A stretch of DNA of 64,000 bases from Janthinobacterium sp. BJB426 (GTDB lineage: Bacteria; Pseudomonadota; Gammaproteobacteria; Burkholderiales; Burkholderiaceae_D): positions 248,001 through 312,000 of the forward strand of contig NZ_PDZL01000005.1 of NCBI RefSeq assembly GCF_002735705.1. Direction: 5' to 3'. Shown piece by piece: positions 1-8,061 of this stretch. How positions within the stretch are numbered: position 1 is the stretch's first letter; each line of letters begins with the position of its first letter. The notes beneath the pieces were generated by a model that had not been told where the DNA came from, made no database searches, and saw nothing but the letters and a program-made list of their open reading frames with translations. The position numbers and the translations under genes were made by a program.

Positions 1-1959
1 GCGCGCGCCCTGCAGCGCCTGCAGGAGGTGGAAACGCAGGCGCGCAGCGCGCCCCTGCTGGTGCGCGCGGAATTCCTGACACAGCTGAGTACGGTGCGCA
101 TGCGCCTGGGGCAGAACGACCTCGCCATGCAGCTGGCCGAGGAGCTGATCGCCTACGCCCGCCTGAACAAGAGCGACGTGGCGCTGGCGAAAGGCATCCT
201 CTGCAAGGCCTATGTCACGTTCGCCATGAACGAGCGCCGCGCCTCGCACCTGCTGGCCTTCGAGGCGGAACGCATCGCCAACCGCACGGACGACTTGCCC
301 GTGCGCGTGCAGGCCACCATCAGCGCGGGCCAGTCGTGGGCCGAGGAAGGCAATTTCCCGTTTGCGCTGGCCAAGCTGCAGGCGGCAGTCGACCTGGCGC
401 GCCAGAGCCATTCCCCTTCCAGCCTGGCCGCCGCCCTGAATGCCCTCACCCTGCTGTACACGCAGATGCGCGAATACGACAAGGGCTTCGAGGTACTCGA
501 TGAATTGCTGGCCGTCTCCGGCACGCTGGAATCGCCGGGCCGCATGGCGCAGGCGAAGAATACGGAATACGGGCTGGCGCTCGACGCGCAACAGCCACAG
601 CGGGGCCAGCGCGCCCTGCTGGCGGCCCTGGCGCTGGAACGCCAGCTGGGCGCGCGCGGCATGGTGGCCGTTACCCTCGTCAATCTGTCGGACAGTTACC
701 TGAAGGAAGGCGATTACGTGCGCGCCCTGCGCTTTGCGAATGAAGCCATCACGGCGGGGCGCCTGGTCAACAATGAACAGGTGGAGGCGACGGCGCGCCT
801 GAACATCGGCCAGGCGCTGATCGGCCAGGGACGGCTGCAGGAAGGCAAGCAAAGCGTGGCCACGGGCCTGGCCTACTACGAACGCACGGCCAACCAGCCA
901 GAAATGCAGGCCGTGCTGCTGGAATACGGCATGGCGCTGGAAAAGGCGGGCGACCTGCGCGGCGCCGTGACGGCGTATCACCGCGAGCGGGGCATCTCGA
1001 ACCAGCTGTTCGAGAAACAGCGGCAAAAAGCCGTGTATGAGTTGCAAGAAAAGTATGAGGCGGAAAAGAAGCAGCGCCAGATCGAGCTGCTGAGCCGAGA
1101 AAATCAGCTGAAGAGCACGGAAATCGACAACCGCCGCCTGCAGCAGCGCGTATGGTGGCTGCTGGCGCTGGTACTGGCCATGGCGTCCGCCATCGTTGGC
1201 TTGCTGTACCGCAAGGTACGCCACGCGAACGTGCAGCTGAAGGTGAAAAACCAGGAACTCAAGCGCCAGAGCTCGCGCGACCCGCTGACGGCCCTGTACA
1301 ACCGCCGCCATTTCCAGGAATTCATGCGCAGCCATGCAGGCAAGCCGCAGCCGGCCTACGGCGGCGCCAATGTCGTCGGTGCGCTGTTCCTGCTCGACGT
1401 CGACCATTTCAAGCATATCAACGACCGTTACGGCCATGCGGCGGGCGACCTCGTGCTGACGACGATCGCCGAAACCTTGCACGAGGTGTTGCGCGAAACG
1501 GACATGATCGTGCGCTGGGGCGGTGAGGAATTCCTCGCCTTCCTGCCGGCTGTCGCGCGCGACGGACTCGACGATATTGCGCGGCGCATCCTCAACGGCA
1601 TGGCGGCGCAAAGCATCCACTACCAGGGACAGGCCATTCAGGTACACGTGTCCGTCGGCTTTGCACCCTATCCGCTGGCGCCGCTGGGACGCCCGCTCAC
1701 GTGGGAACGCAGCGTCAACCTGATCGACATGGCGCTCTACCTGGCCAAGGCGCACGGGCGCAACCGGGCGTATGGCTTGCGCGGTTTTCAGCAGGTGGAA
1801 AGAACGACCCTGGAAGCGGTGGAGCAAGACCTGGAACGCGCGTGGCGCGACGGCTTTGTCGATTTGAGCGTGGTGCTGGGGGGAACGGACGGGGTGGAAA
1901 AGACGGTGACGCAAGGAGGCCAAGCCAGCGATGGCGTCGCCGCAGCTGCCATCACCTGA
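1..1959 (+). CDS. TPR-type diguanylate cyclase (GGDEF), 5' partial
   Basis: The frame is open from base 1, so the true start lies upstream of the window; the first start-like codon inside is GTG at 28 and residues here are counted from it. Residues 1-340 are helical, Ala/Leu-rich TPR-like repeats, followed by a coiled-coil stretch rich in Glu/Gln/Lys, one membrane helix (about 376-395, starting WWLLALVLA), and a C-terminal GGDEF domain (about 420-590). The active site reads GGEEF (498-502) and an RxxD inhibitory site (RETD, 489-492) sits exactly five residues before it, so active and feedback-inhibited c-di-GMP synthesis is expected. The layout matches periplasmic TPR sensor cyclases, with the TPR part probably outside the inner membrane; the signal peptide would be in the missing part. 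The ligand is unknown. Confidence 0.93.
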   Translation, partial: ARALQRLQEVETQARSAPLLVRAEFLTQLSTVRMRLGQNDLAMQLAEELIAYARLNKSDVALAKGILCKAYVTFAMNERRASHLLAFEAERIANRTDDLPVRVQATISAGQSWAEEGNFPFALAKLQAAVDLARQSHSPSSLAAALNALTLLYTQMREYDKGFEVLDELLAVSGTLESPGRMAQAKNTEYGLALDAQQPQRGQRALLAALALERQLGARGMVAVTLVNLSDSYLKEGDYVRALRFANEAITAGRLVNNEQVEATARLNIGQALIGQGRLQEGKQSVATGLAYYERTANQPEMQAVLLEYGMALEKAGDLRGAVTAYHRERGISNQLFEKQRQKAVYELQEKYEAEKKQRQIELLSRENQLKSTEIDNRRLQQRVWWLLALVLAMASAIVGLLYRKVRHANVQLKVKNQELKRQSSRDPLTALYNRRHFQEFMRSHAGKPQPAYGGANVVGALFLLDVDHFKHINDRYGHAAGDLVLTTIAETLHEVLRETDMIVRWGGEEFLAFLPAVARDGLDDIARRILNGMAAQSIHYQGQAIQVHVSVGFAPYPLAPLGRPLTWERSVNLIDMALYLAKAHGRNRAYGLRGFQQVERTTLEAVEQDLERAWRDGFVDLSVVLGGTDGVEKTVTQGGQASDGVAAAAIT

Positions 1960-2004
1960 CGGCAGCTGCGGGAACCGGGCCGGCGCTGGCCGGCCCTGGC
2001 AAGA

Positions 2005-2334
2005 TTACTTGTGCGCGGCGTCCTGCATCTTTTCGCCGGCTTTTTCCACTTTCTTGCCGACGGCATCGGCCGCTTCGCTCATTTTCTTGTCGGCGTCAGC
2101 GGCGACCTGATCCATCTTGGCGCCCGTATCGGCAGCGGCCTGGCTCACGGCAGCATCGGCTTTGGTAGCGGCGGCCTTGATGTCGGCTTCAGCCTTGGCA
2201 GCGGCCGCATCGATTTTCTGGCCAGCTTGTTCCGCAGGACCGGCAGCGACATCATCCTTCTTCTGGCACGCAGCCAGTGCCACGACCATCATCCCGGCGG
2301 CGCACACGGTCATCCAATTTTTGCTTACTTTCAT
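2005..2334 (-). CDS. Small Ala/Lys-rich lipoprotein
   Basis: 109 residues. The ATG at 2334 is chosen because it has a good Shine-Dalgarno (GAAAGGGA) at proper spacing and gives a clean lipoprotein signal; an upstream in-frame ATG would add an implausible extension. The lipobox is LAAC with Cys23. The mature part is almost entirely Ala, Lys, Asp and Glu in heptad-like order (KADAAVSQAAADTGAKMDQ and similar), predicting a long amphipathic helix anchored to a membrane. No catalytic motif is visible. It resembles the many short helical lipoproteins that pack against envelope or peptidoglycan; function unknown. Confidence 0.82.
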   Translation of the reverse strand: MKVSKNWMTVCAAGMMVVALAACQKKDDVAAGPAEQAGQKIDAAAAKAEADIKAAATKADAAVSQAAADTGAKMDQVAADADKKMSEAADAVGKKVEKAGEKMQDAAHK

Positions 2335-2471
2335 GATATTCCCTTTCATTGTTATCAAAAGACACAGATCAGTTCGCAATATACACCTGCCTAAAATTTT
2401 CTAGCGTGCGCTAACGCACATAAAAACAGGCTTTTGTGGCGTAGTTGTAAGCAATGGTATCTTGATATCTT

Positions 2472-3749
2472 TTAGCCATGTTTTCGCTCTGGCGGGCGGG
2501 GTGCCTGATAGCCATCCGTCAGGGTGTGCAGGAAGGCGATCACGTCGGCGATCTCCGCGTCGTTCAGGGCGGGCGCCTGGCCCGGCTGGCGGTCGAACGG
2601 CGCTTCCACATTCACGTTCGCCGCCAGGCCCGGCGGCAAGTCGTCGTATTTGCGCACCTTGCCGTGTTTATCTATCGGATACCACTTTTGCGGCGCCGTA
2701 TCGCGCTGCACGTAAAAACGCAGCACCTGCTCAAGGCTGTCAAAACTGCCATTGTGGAAAAACACCTTGCGCAGGGCGACATTGCGCAGGGACGGCGTCT
2801 TGAAGCTGCCGCAGTACTCCTTGTGCTCCCTCAAGTCGGTGCGGTCCGGGCCGCACAGTCCCATGTCAAAGAACGCCGGGTCCGCATTGACGGGCAGCTT
2901 GCCATTGCGCGGCACACCGATATTGATCAAGCCATAGTCCGTAAATTGCGGGAAGGCGCCGCCGGAAGTGACCTGGCTGATATGGCAGGAGGCGCAATTG
3001 CCCTTGCGCTCATCGTTGAACAGGGCCAGGCCGCGCGCTTCCTGCGGGCTCAAAACGGCCTGCTTGCGCAGCACGGCGTCGTACTTGCTCGTGTACGGAT
3101 AGAAGTCCAACGGGCTTTCCTGGAACACTTCCAGCGACATCAGCGCCCAGCGCAGCGCCTGACCCGGCTGCTCGAAGATATCCGCGCCATACGTCTGGCG
3201 AAACTGCGCCGCCAGGGGGCCAGCCTGCAGCTTGGCAACGACGGCGGCCGCATCGCGGTTGCCCATCTCGCGCGGCGACAACAACGGCGCCAGGGCCTGT
3301 TCGTGGCCGGACTGGGCGCGCCCATCCCAGTTGCGTCCGCCCGTGGGACCCGCGTCGACGCTGTCGTCGCCATCATCGTCATGAAAATGTTCGGTAAAGG
3401 CGGGCGCCGTCTGCAGGTAGCGCAGCGAAGGGGCGGCCCGCGTGCCCGCATCCTTCAGCTCCGGGCCGCCCAGCTGCACTGCCAGGCCATTCGGCGGGCC
3501 ATACGCATGTTCGGGACTGTGACAGCTGGCGCAGGACATTTTTCCTGAGACAGACAGGCCGGGCTCGAAAAACATGGCGCGGCCCATGGCCGTCATTGCC
3601 GCCACCGAAGGCTGGCGTTGCAGGGTGGGCGCGTAGGCTCCGGCCAGATAGGCGGCCGCAGGAGCGGTCTGGACTTCTTTCTGCGGCGCGGGCTGGCAGG
3701 CGGACAGCGCGCAAATGGCAAGCAGCACGGCGGGTATCGTTTTCATCAT
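2472..3749 (-). CDS. Di-heme cytochrome c peroxidase / MauG-family lipoprotein
   Basis: About 425 residues from tandem ATGs at 3749/3746. The start is set by the signal (MKTIPAVLLAICALSAC, lipobox LSAC); neither ATG has a strong Shine-Dalgarno. Two CxxCH heme-c sites are present, CASCH near residues 72-76 and CASCH near 251-255, the spacing of bacterial di-heme cytochrome c peroxidases and MauG relatives, which reduce peroxide or carry out oxidative protein modification in the periplasm. The lipobox suggests membrane anchoring. The gene is divergent from the phosphoesterase at 3913 and a Pho-box-like repeat (3774-3791) lies just upstream, so phosphate limitation may induce it. The electron donor and substrate cannot be told from sequence. 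Confidence 0.88.
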   Translation of the reverse strand: MMKTIPAVLLAICALSACQPAPQKEVQTAPAAAYLAGAYAPTLQRQPSVAAMTAMGRAMFFEPGLSVSGKMSCASCHSPEHAYGPPNGLAVQLGGPELKDAGTRAAPSLRYLQTAPAFTEHFHDDDGDDSVDAGPTGGRNWDGRAQSGHEQALAPLLSPREMGNRDAAAVVAKLQAGPLAAQFRQTYGADIFEQPGQALRWALMSLEVFQESPLDFYPYTSKYDAVLRKQAVLSPQEARGLALFNDERKGNCASCHISQVTSGGAFPQFTDYGLINIGVPRNGKLPVNADPAFFDMGLCGPDRTDLREHKEYCGSFKTPSLRNVALRKVFFHNGSFDSLEQVLRFYVQRDTAPQKWYPIDKHGKVRKYDDLPPGLAANVNVEAPFDRQPGQAPALNDAEIADVIAFLHTLTDGYQAPRPPERKHG

Positions 3750-3773
3750 GGGCTGGCAGCGTAGCAACGGCAT

Positions 3774-3791
3774 GTGACAGCTGCGTGACAA
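3774..3791 (-). promoter_or_regulatory. Pho-box-like direct repeat, minus strand
   Basis: Read on the minus strand it is TTGTCAC-GCAG-CTGTCAC: two 7-mers close to the PhoB half-site CTGTCAT/C, separated by 4 bases (11-base period), as in the 18-bp Pho box. It lies 25-42 bases before the cytochrome peroxidase start, leaving a very short leader, so either the leader is minimal or the box acts on the divergent gene. PhoB binding is inferred. Confidence 0.5.
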
Positions 3792-3849
3792 AACCCTGCA
3801 AAACCTAATGTATCAAGTCCGTACATTACGTCATGTAACAGGCGCTGAC

Positions 3850-3867
3850 ATGTCACGCAGCTGACAT
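3850..3867 (+). promoter_or_regulatory. Pho-box-like direct repeat, plus strand
   Basis: ATGTCAC-GCAG-CTGACAT has 7-mers with an 11-base period, each differing slightly from CTGTCAT. A -10-like TAGCAT follows at 3878-3883, the place expected when PhoB replaces -35 recognition, and the phosphoesterase start is at 3913. Together with 3774-3791 it forms a 15/16 inverted repeat across the divergent promoter region. Confidence 0.5.
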
Positions 3868-3912
3868 ATTGCCTGCCTAGCATGCGACGTTTTCCACCCA
3901 GAAGGCATGAAA

Positions 3913-6033
3913 ATGAACTTGCACGCAAAAACTTCGTTACGGCCCCTGCCGTTGTTACTGACGCTGGGCCTGGCCGCCTGCGGCAGCGACTATGCAATCA
4001 CGCCCAGCACCACGGGCCAGGTGATCGGCAGCTACTATGAAAACGCCCAGGTGTGCCTGGAAAGCGCCACCGCCAAACTGACGTGCGACAGCGCCTCCGC
4101 CGTCGTGCGCACGGCGGCCGACGGCAGCTACACCTTGGACGGCCAGGGCGCCGTGCTGGTGACCATCGGCACGGATGCCATCCGCCATGAAGCCATCGGC
4201 GACACGGGTAGCAAGGTGACGCAAAAACTGCTGCTGCGCGCTCCCGCCGGGCACAGCGCCTTCGTCAGCGCCCTGTCGACGGAGCTGGCGCTAGTCATGG
4301 ATGGCAACGGCGGCGACTTTGCCGCCGCCAGCGGCAAGCTGGCCGCGCGCCTGGGCGTATCCGAAGCGGGCCTGGCATCGGACTTCAACAAGGCCAGCGG
4401 CGACGAGCTGGCGAAACTGAAGGCGGAAAACGCCAGCGTGACGAGCTTGATCGCCAGCGCCAGCACGCAGGCGGCTCCCGCCGACGCGCTGGCCGCGCTG
4501 AACGGCGCGCTGGCGCTGAACAATATCCAGACCATCGTCGTCATCTACGCGGAAAACCGCGGCTTTGACAATCTGTACGGCCTGTTCCCGGGCGCCAACG
4601 GCGTGCCGGGCGTGAACCCCACGTCGACATCCGCCTACGTGGCGCAGAAAGACATCGACGGCAGTACCCTGCCCGTGCTGCCGCCCACCTGGGGCGGCAT
4701 GACGGCGGCCGGCCAGAGCACCGTCATCACCCAGGCGCAATCGGCCAACCTGCCCAACAAGCCGTTCCAGATCGACGACGCCAGCAGTCCCCTGTACCTG
4801 CCGCAATCGGTGATCACGCGCGACCTCGTGCACCGCTTCTACAACAACCAGATGCAGATCAACGGCGGCGCCAACGACAAGTTCGCCGCGTATTCCGACG
4901 CGGGCGGTTTGAGCATGGGCTATTACGACGGCAGCAAGATGCAGCTGTGGGACATCGCCAGACAATATGCGCTGGCCGACAACCTGTTCATCGGCGCCTT
5001 CGGCGGCTCTTTCCTCACGCACCAGTACCTGATCTGCGCCTGCGCGCCCACGTATCCGAACGCGGACACCTCGGTGGCCAAGGGTTCGATCGCGAAGATC
5101 GACGTCGACGCCAAGGGCAACTTTGTGCGCCTGACGCCGTCCGCCACGGCGCCAGCCACGGTGCTGAACGGTGCGCCCGCGTATGCCAACGATGGCGCGT
5201 TGACGCCGGCCGACAGCACGGGCATGTTCTACGCCGTCAACACCATGCAGCCGCCATTCCAACCCAGCAGCAACGCGCCGGCGTCGGGCGACAGCGGCAA
5301 GCTGTATGCGGACACGGGCAAGGCCAACACCCTGCCGCCGCAAACGCAGACGAATATCGGCGATTTACTCTCTGGCAAGAACATCGACTGGGCCTGGTAT
5401 GCGGGCGCCTGGAAGGACACGACGGCCCTGGCCACGGCCAGCGCGCGCGGCGGCAGTTTCCCGAATCCGCCCAACTTCCAGTTCCACCACCAGCCCTTCA
5501 ACTACTTTGCCAACATGGACCCGGTGAAGGCGCCCGCCTACCGCGCCGCCCACCTGCGCGACTTCGACAGCCAGTTCCTGGCCGACGCGGGCGCCGGCAA
5601 GCTGCCGCCCGTCGCCTTCTACAAGCCGCAGGGCAATTTGAACCAGCACGCGGGCTACGCCAGCGTGGCCGATGGCGACGCGCACATCGCCAGCGTCATC
5701 GCCCAGCTGAAGAAAAGTCCGCAGTGGAAGAACATGCTGGTCATCGTCACCTACGATGAAAACGGCGGCTTCTACGATCACGCGGCGCCGCCGAAGGGCG
5801 ACCGCTGGGGTCCGGGCACGCGCGTGCCGGCCATCCTCGTTTCGCCCTATGTGAAAAAGGGATTAGTTGATCATACGCAATACGATTCGGCGTCCATCCT
5901 GCGCGCCATCACGCACCGCTTTGCCCTGCCAGTGCTCGACGGCTTGAGCACGCGCGACAAGGCGCTGGTGGCCAACGGCGGCAAGCCCATGGGCGACTTC
6001 AGCGCGGCGCTGGCGCTGGTACCGCAAGAGTAA
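3913..6033 (+). CDS. AcpA-type acid phosphatase / phospholipase C family phosphoesterase (lipoprotein)
   Basis: 706 residues from ATG 3913, preferred over ATG 3907 because GAAGG (3901-3905) is 7 bases from it but only 1 from 3907. A lipoprotein signal ends in LAAC. Residues about 25-195 form an extra N-terminal region with no recognised motif. The phosphoesterase domain (PF04185) starts near 207 with VVIYAENRGFDNLYG, the metal/nucleophile motif of the AcpA and phospholipase C group, and includes YDENGGFYDH near 613-622. The predicted role is release of phosphate from organic phosphate esters outside the inner membrane. Divergence from a cytochrome peroxidase and the Pho-box-like sites between them support a phosphate-starvation role. 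Confidence 0.9.
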   Translation: MNLHAKTSLRPLPLLLTLGLAACGSDYAITPSTTGQVIGSYYENAQVCLESATAKLTCDSASAVVRTAADGSYTLDGQGAVLVTIGTDAIRHEAIGDTGSKVTQKLLLRAPAGHSAFVSALSTELALVMDGNGGDFAAASGKLAARLGVSEAGLASDFNKASGDELAKLKAENASVTSLIASASTQAAPADALAALNGALALNNIQTIVVIYAENRGFDNLYGLFPGANGVPGVNPTSTSAYVAQKDIDGSTLPVLPPTWGGMTAAGQSTVITQAQSANLPNKPFQIDDASSPLYLPQSVITRDLVHRFYNNQMQINGGANDKFAAYSDAGGLSMGYYDGSKMQLWDIARQYALADNLFIGAFGGSFLTHQYLICACAPTYPNADTSVAKGSIAKIDVDAKGNFVRLTPSATAPATVLNGAPAYANDGALTPADSTGMFYAVNTMQPPFQPSSNAPASGDSGKLYADTGKANTLPPQTQTNIGDLLSGKNIDWAWYAGAWKDTTALATASARGGSFPNPPNFQFHHQPFNYFANMDPVKAPAYRAAHLRDFDSQFLADAGAGKLPPVAFYKPQGNLNQHAGYASVADGDAHIASVIAQLKKSPQWKNMLVIVTYDENGGFYDHAAPPKGDRWGPGTRVPAILVSPYVKKGLVDHTQYDSASILRAITHRFALPVLDGLSTRDKALVANGGKPMGDFSAALALVPQE

Positions 6034-6047
6034 GGCTGCGTCGAATG

Positions 6048-6075
6048 CGCCCGCCCGGTATGACCGCGGCGGGCG
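6048..6075. terminator. Hairpin between convergent genes
   Basis: A perfect 8-bp GC stem CGCCCGCC/GGCGGGCG with a 12-base loop lies between the phosphoesterase stop and the convergent zinc-ribbon gene. Only TTTG follows on the plus strand, so it is a weak intrinsic terminator at best. Confidence 0.45.
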
Positions 6076-6090
6076 TTTGAGCGGTTGGCG

Positions 6091-7005
6091 CTACTGGCCC
6101 GGTGCCGTATCCAACAGCGAACGTTCGAGCAATTGCGACAGCGCCGTGCGCAGCGTCTGCGTGCGCGCCGCCAGTTCCGGCCGCTTGTAGCGTTCGGCAG
6201 CGATCAAGCTGCTTTCCAGGCAAACCCTGTCGCCCTTGGCCAGACAGGCGTCGGCAGCATCGAGCTGGACGCTCGCCTGCGCCACCTTCACCTTGGCATC
6301 GAGTTCCAGCGTGTCGGGATCGTCGCCCCAGCGTTTCACGTAGATGGCCAGGCGCGTGGCGGCCAGCTCCGGCTTGCCCCCGTCGAGGGCCTGGTTGACG
6401 CTGTCCTGCAGCGCCGTCCACGCCTGTGCCCGCTGCTGTTGCTTGTCGCAGGCAGTGGTGGACTTGGTGATGTTCGTCTGCAAGCGTTTGATCTGCGCAG
6501 CGGGCGCCTTGGCGCTTTTCAGCACGGCCAGCGCGCTGCGCGCACCGTCCAGGTCGCACTGCGCCGCCAAAGCCGTGGCGGCCTCGACCTGCTCTGCCAC
6601 GCTGGCCGGCTTGTCAGCCGGCTTGTTATAGAACCAGATACCCGTCAGCACCACTGCCGCCGCGATCCACGTGCGCAAGCGCACGGGCGGGCGCGGCGGC
6701 GGTACCGAACCCTTGACGGCCGGTTTCGCGGGCGGCGCCTTGGACGGCGCAGCAACCGGTGCGGCAGGTGCTGGCGGGACGGGCTTGGGAGTGACAACTG
6801 GCTTGAGCGCGGGCTGCGGCGCCGGAGTGGGCACAGGAATAGGCGGAGCGACGGGCACGGGCACGGGCGGCGGCGCCACGGCTTTCTCCAGAACAGGTGC
6901 TTGCGCTATCTGGCGCGCTCCGCAAAACGGGCAATGCGCCACGCGCAGCGGCAAGGTCCGGCCGCAAGCGGCGTTGATGCAAACGTCATTCACTGTTTCA
7001 AGCAC
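6091..7005 (-). CDS. Zinc-ribbon, proline-rich single-pass membrane protein
   Basis: About 304 residues from GTG 7005, chosen because an AAGG lies 7 bases upstream; ATG at 7029 is in frame but has a poor ribosome site. The N-terminus carries paired cysteines, C-x4-C and CPFC (VCINAACG...HCPFCG), a zinc-ribbon typical of small regulatory membrane proteins. A long Pro/Ala/Val linker (about 35-100) follows, then one membrane helix (WIAAAVVLTGIWFY) and a C-terminal helical region with several Cys that could form disulfides outside the membrane. The overall plan is cytosolic zinc ribbon, linker, TM, extracytoplasmic domain. The specific function is not recognised. Confidence 0.8.
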   Translation of the reverse strand: MLETVNDVCINAACGRTLPLRVAHCPFCGARQIAQAPVLEKAVAPPPVPVPVAPPIPVPTPAPQPALKPVVTPKPVPPAPAAPVAAPSKAPPAKPAVKGSVPPPRPPVRLRTWIAAAVVLTGIWFYNKPADKPASVAEQVEAATALAAQCDLDGARSALAVLKSAKAPAAQIKRLQTNITKSTTACDKQQQRAQAWTALQDSVNQALDGGKPELAATRLAIYVKRWGDDPDTLELDAKVKVAQASVQLDAADACLAKGDRVCLESSLIAAERYKRPELAARTQTLRTALSQLLERSLLDTAPGQ

Positions 7006-7101
7006 ATTCCAACCTTTTCCTGGAGTCATTCCACTGCGTTCTGCCGCAATATTACCTTACGCAAGCATGGCAACGGCGCACCGGCGCCGAGTTCCGTGGC
7101 C

Positions 7102-7115
7102 TTGATACCGATCAA
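7102..7115. promoter_or_regulatory. Perfect FNR/ANR-type box
   Basis: TTGATACCGATCAA matches the TTGAT-N4-ATCAA consensus of FNR/ANR/DNR regulators at all ten defined positions. Its centre (7108.5) lies 65 bases before the ATG at 7174. A TATAGG -10-like element at 7142-7147 would put transcription start near 7150-7154, so the box would be centred around -41 to -46, the class II activator position. It could alternatively serve the divergent gene starting near 7005. Confidence 0.6.
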
Positions 7116-7173
7116 AAAGCATCCGCCGCCGCGTCCTAAGCTATAGGCACCGGCCAAGGACAAGGAGAACGCC

Positions 7174-8061
7174 ATGCCAGCCCACCTGATCATCGAAGAC
7201 GGCCAGCCCTCGTGGTGGGACAGCGCCGATATCTGGGTCGTGCCGGGCAATGATCCGAATGGCCCGCCCGGCGCGCCCATCGCCGGCACCAGCAACTACC
7301 TGTGGGGCCGCGTGCACAACACGGGCAACAGCGCCTCGAACGGCGTGCGCGTGGATTTTTACTGGGCCGACCCCTCCGGCCAGATCGCCGTCGGCGCCGC
7401 CACGCAGATCGGCTCCGCGTTTGCCGACTTGCCACCGGGCGCCACGCAGGAAGTGCTGTGCCTGGTGCCCTGGGTCCCCGTCATCGTCAATGGAGGGCAC
7501 GAATGCCTGCTGGCCGTGGCCCACGGCCCGGGCGACATCAACCCGCTGCCCGATCCCCTGCCCAACGGCTTTCCCTTCCTGCCCAAGCAGCACGAGCAGA
7601 TCGCCCAGCGCAACGTCACCGTGGTGCTGGCGGCACGGCGCGCACAATTGCTGTCCATCGCGGTGGCGGCCCTGCCCCGCGCAACGAAAAAAGTGGAACT
7701 GCACATTGAGCAGGGCGGCGAGCTGCCCGAGCGCCTGCTGGCCACCCTGGGGCTTGAGCGATGGCAGCCGGCCAAGGAAGCGCGCCTGGTAGCGGGCCTG
7801 GAGCGCACGCCCCATTGCAATGGCGATGCCCCCGGCGAGCAAAAACTGGCGCTGGAGGTGCCGCGCGGCCAGGCGCAGGCGGTATACCTGAGCGTGCGCG
7901 CCGAAGCCTTGCCGCCACGCCAGTATGCGCTGCTGCGCGTGCTGGAAAGCCAGGAGGGCAAGGTCATGGGCGGCATCACGTATATCGTCACCGATCTCGA
8001 GAAAGAGCAAACTCAAGAGCAGGAGCAAGAGCAGCACAGCCCCGAGGAGCAAGCATCATGA
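7174..8061 (+). CDS. Unknown protein with CARDB-like beta domain, first gene of two-gene operon
   Basis: 295 residues with a good ribosome site (AAGGAGA) before ATG 7174. There is no signal peptide or membrane helix. Residues about 15-115 read like an Ig/CARDB fold: aromatic strands, a VHNTGN-type motif and VDFYWADPSG, common in adhesive or cell-surface modules. The middle carries charged beta/alpha sequence without known motifs, and the C-terminus is a Glu/Gln-rich tail (EKEQTQEQEQEQ). The stop overlaps the next start (ATGA), so the two proteins are translationally coupled. I do not recognise the family. Confidence 0.8.
   Translation: MPAHLIIEDGQPSWWDSADIWVVPGNDPNGPPGAPIAGTSNYLWGRVHNTGNSASNGVRVDFYWADPSGQIAVGAATQIGSAFADLPPGATQEVLCLVPWVPVIVNGGHECLLAVAHGPGDINPLPDPLPNGFPFLPKQHEQIAQRNVTVVLAARRAQLLSIAVAALPRATKKVELHIEQGGELPERLLATLGLERWQPAKEARLVAGLERTPHCNGDAPGEQKLALEVPRGQAQAVYLSVRAEALPPRQYALLRVLESQEGKVMGGITYIVTDLEKEQTQEQEQEQHSPEEQAS

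Noticed and set aside
7761-8057. N-terminal extension of the second gene of the unknown operon
   Set aside because: Overlaps the first gene in another frame with Arg/Pro-rich composition; the ATGA coupling start at 8058 is convincing.
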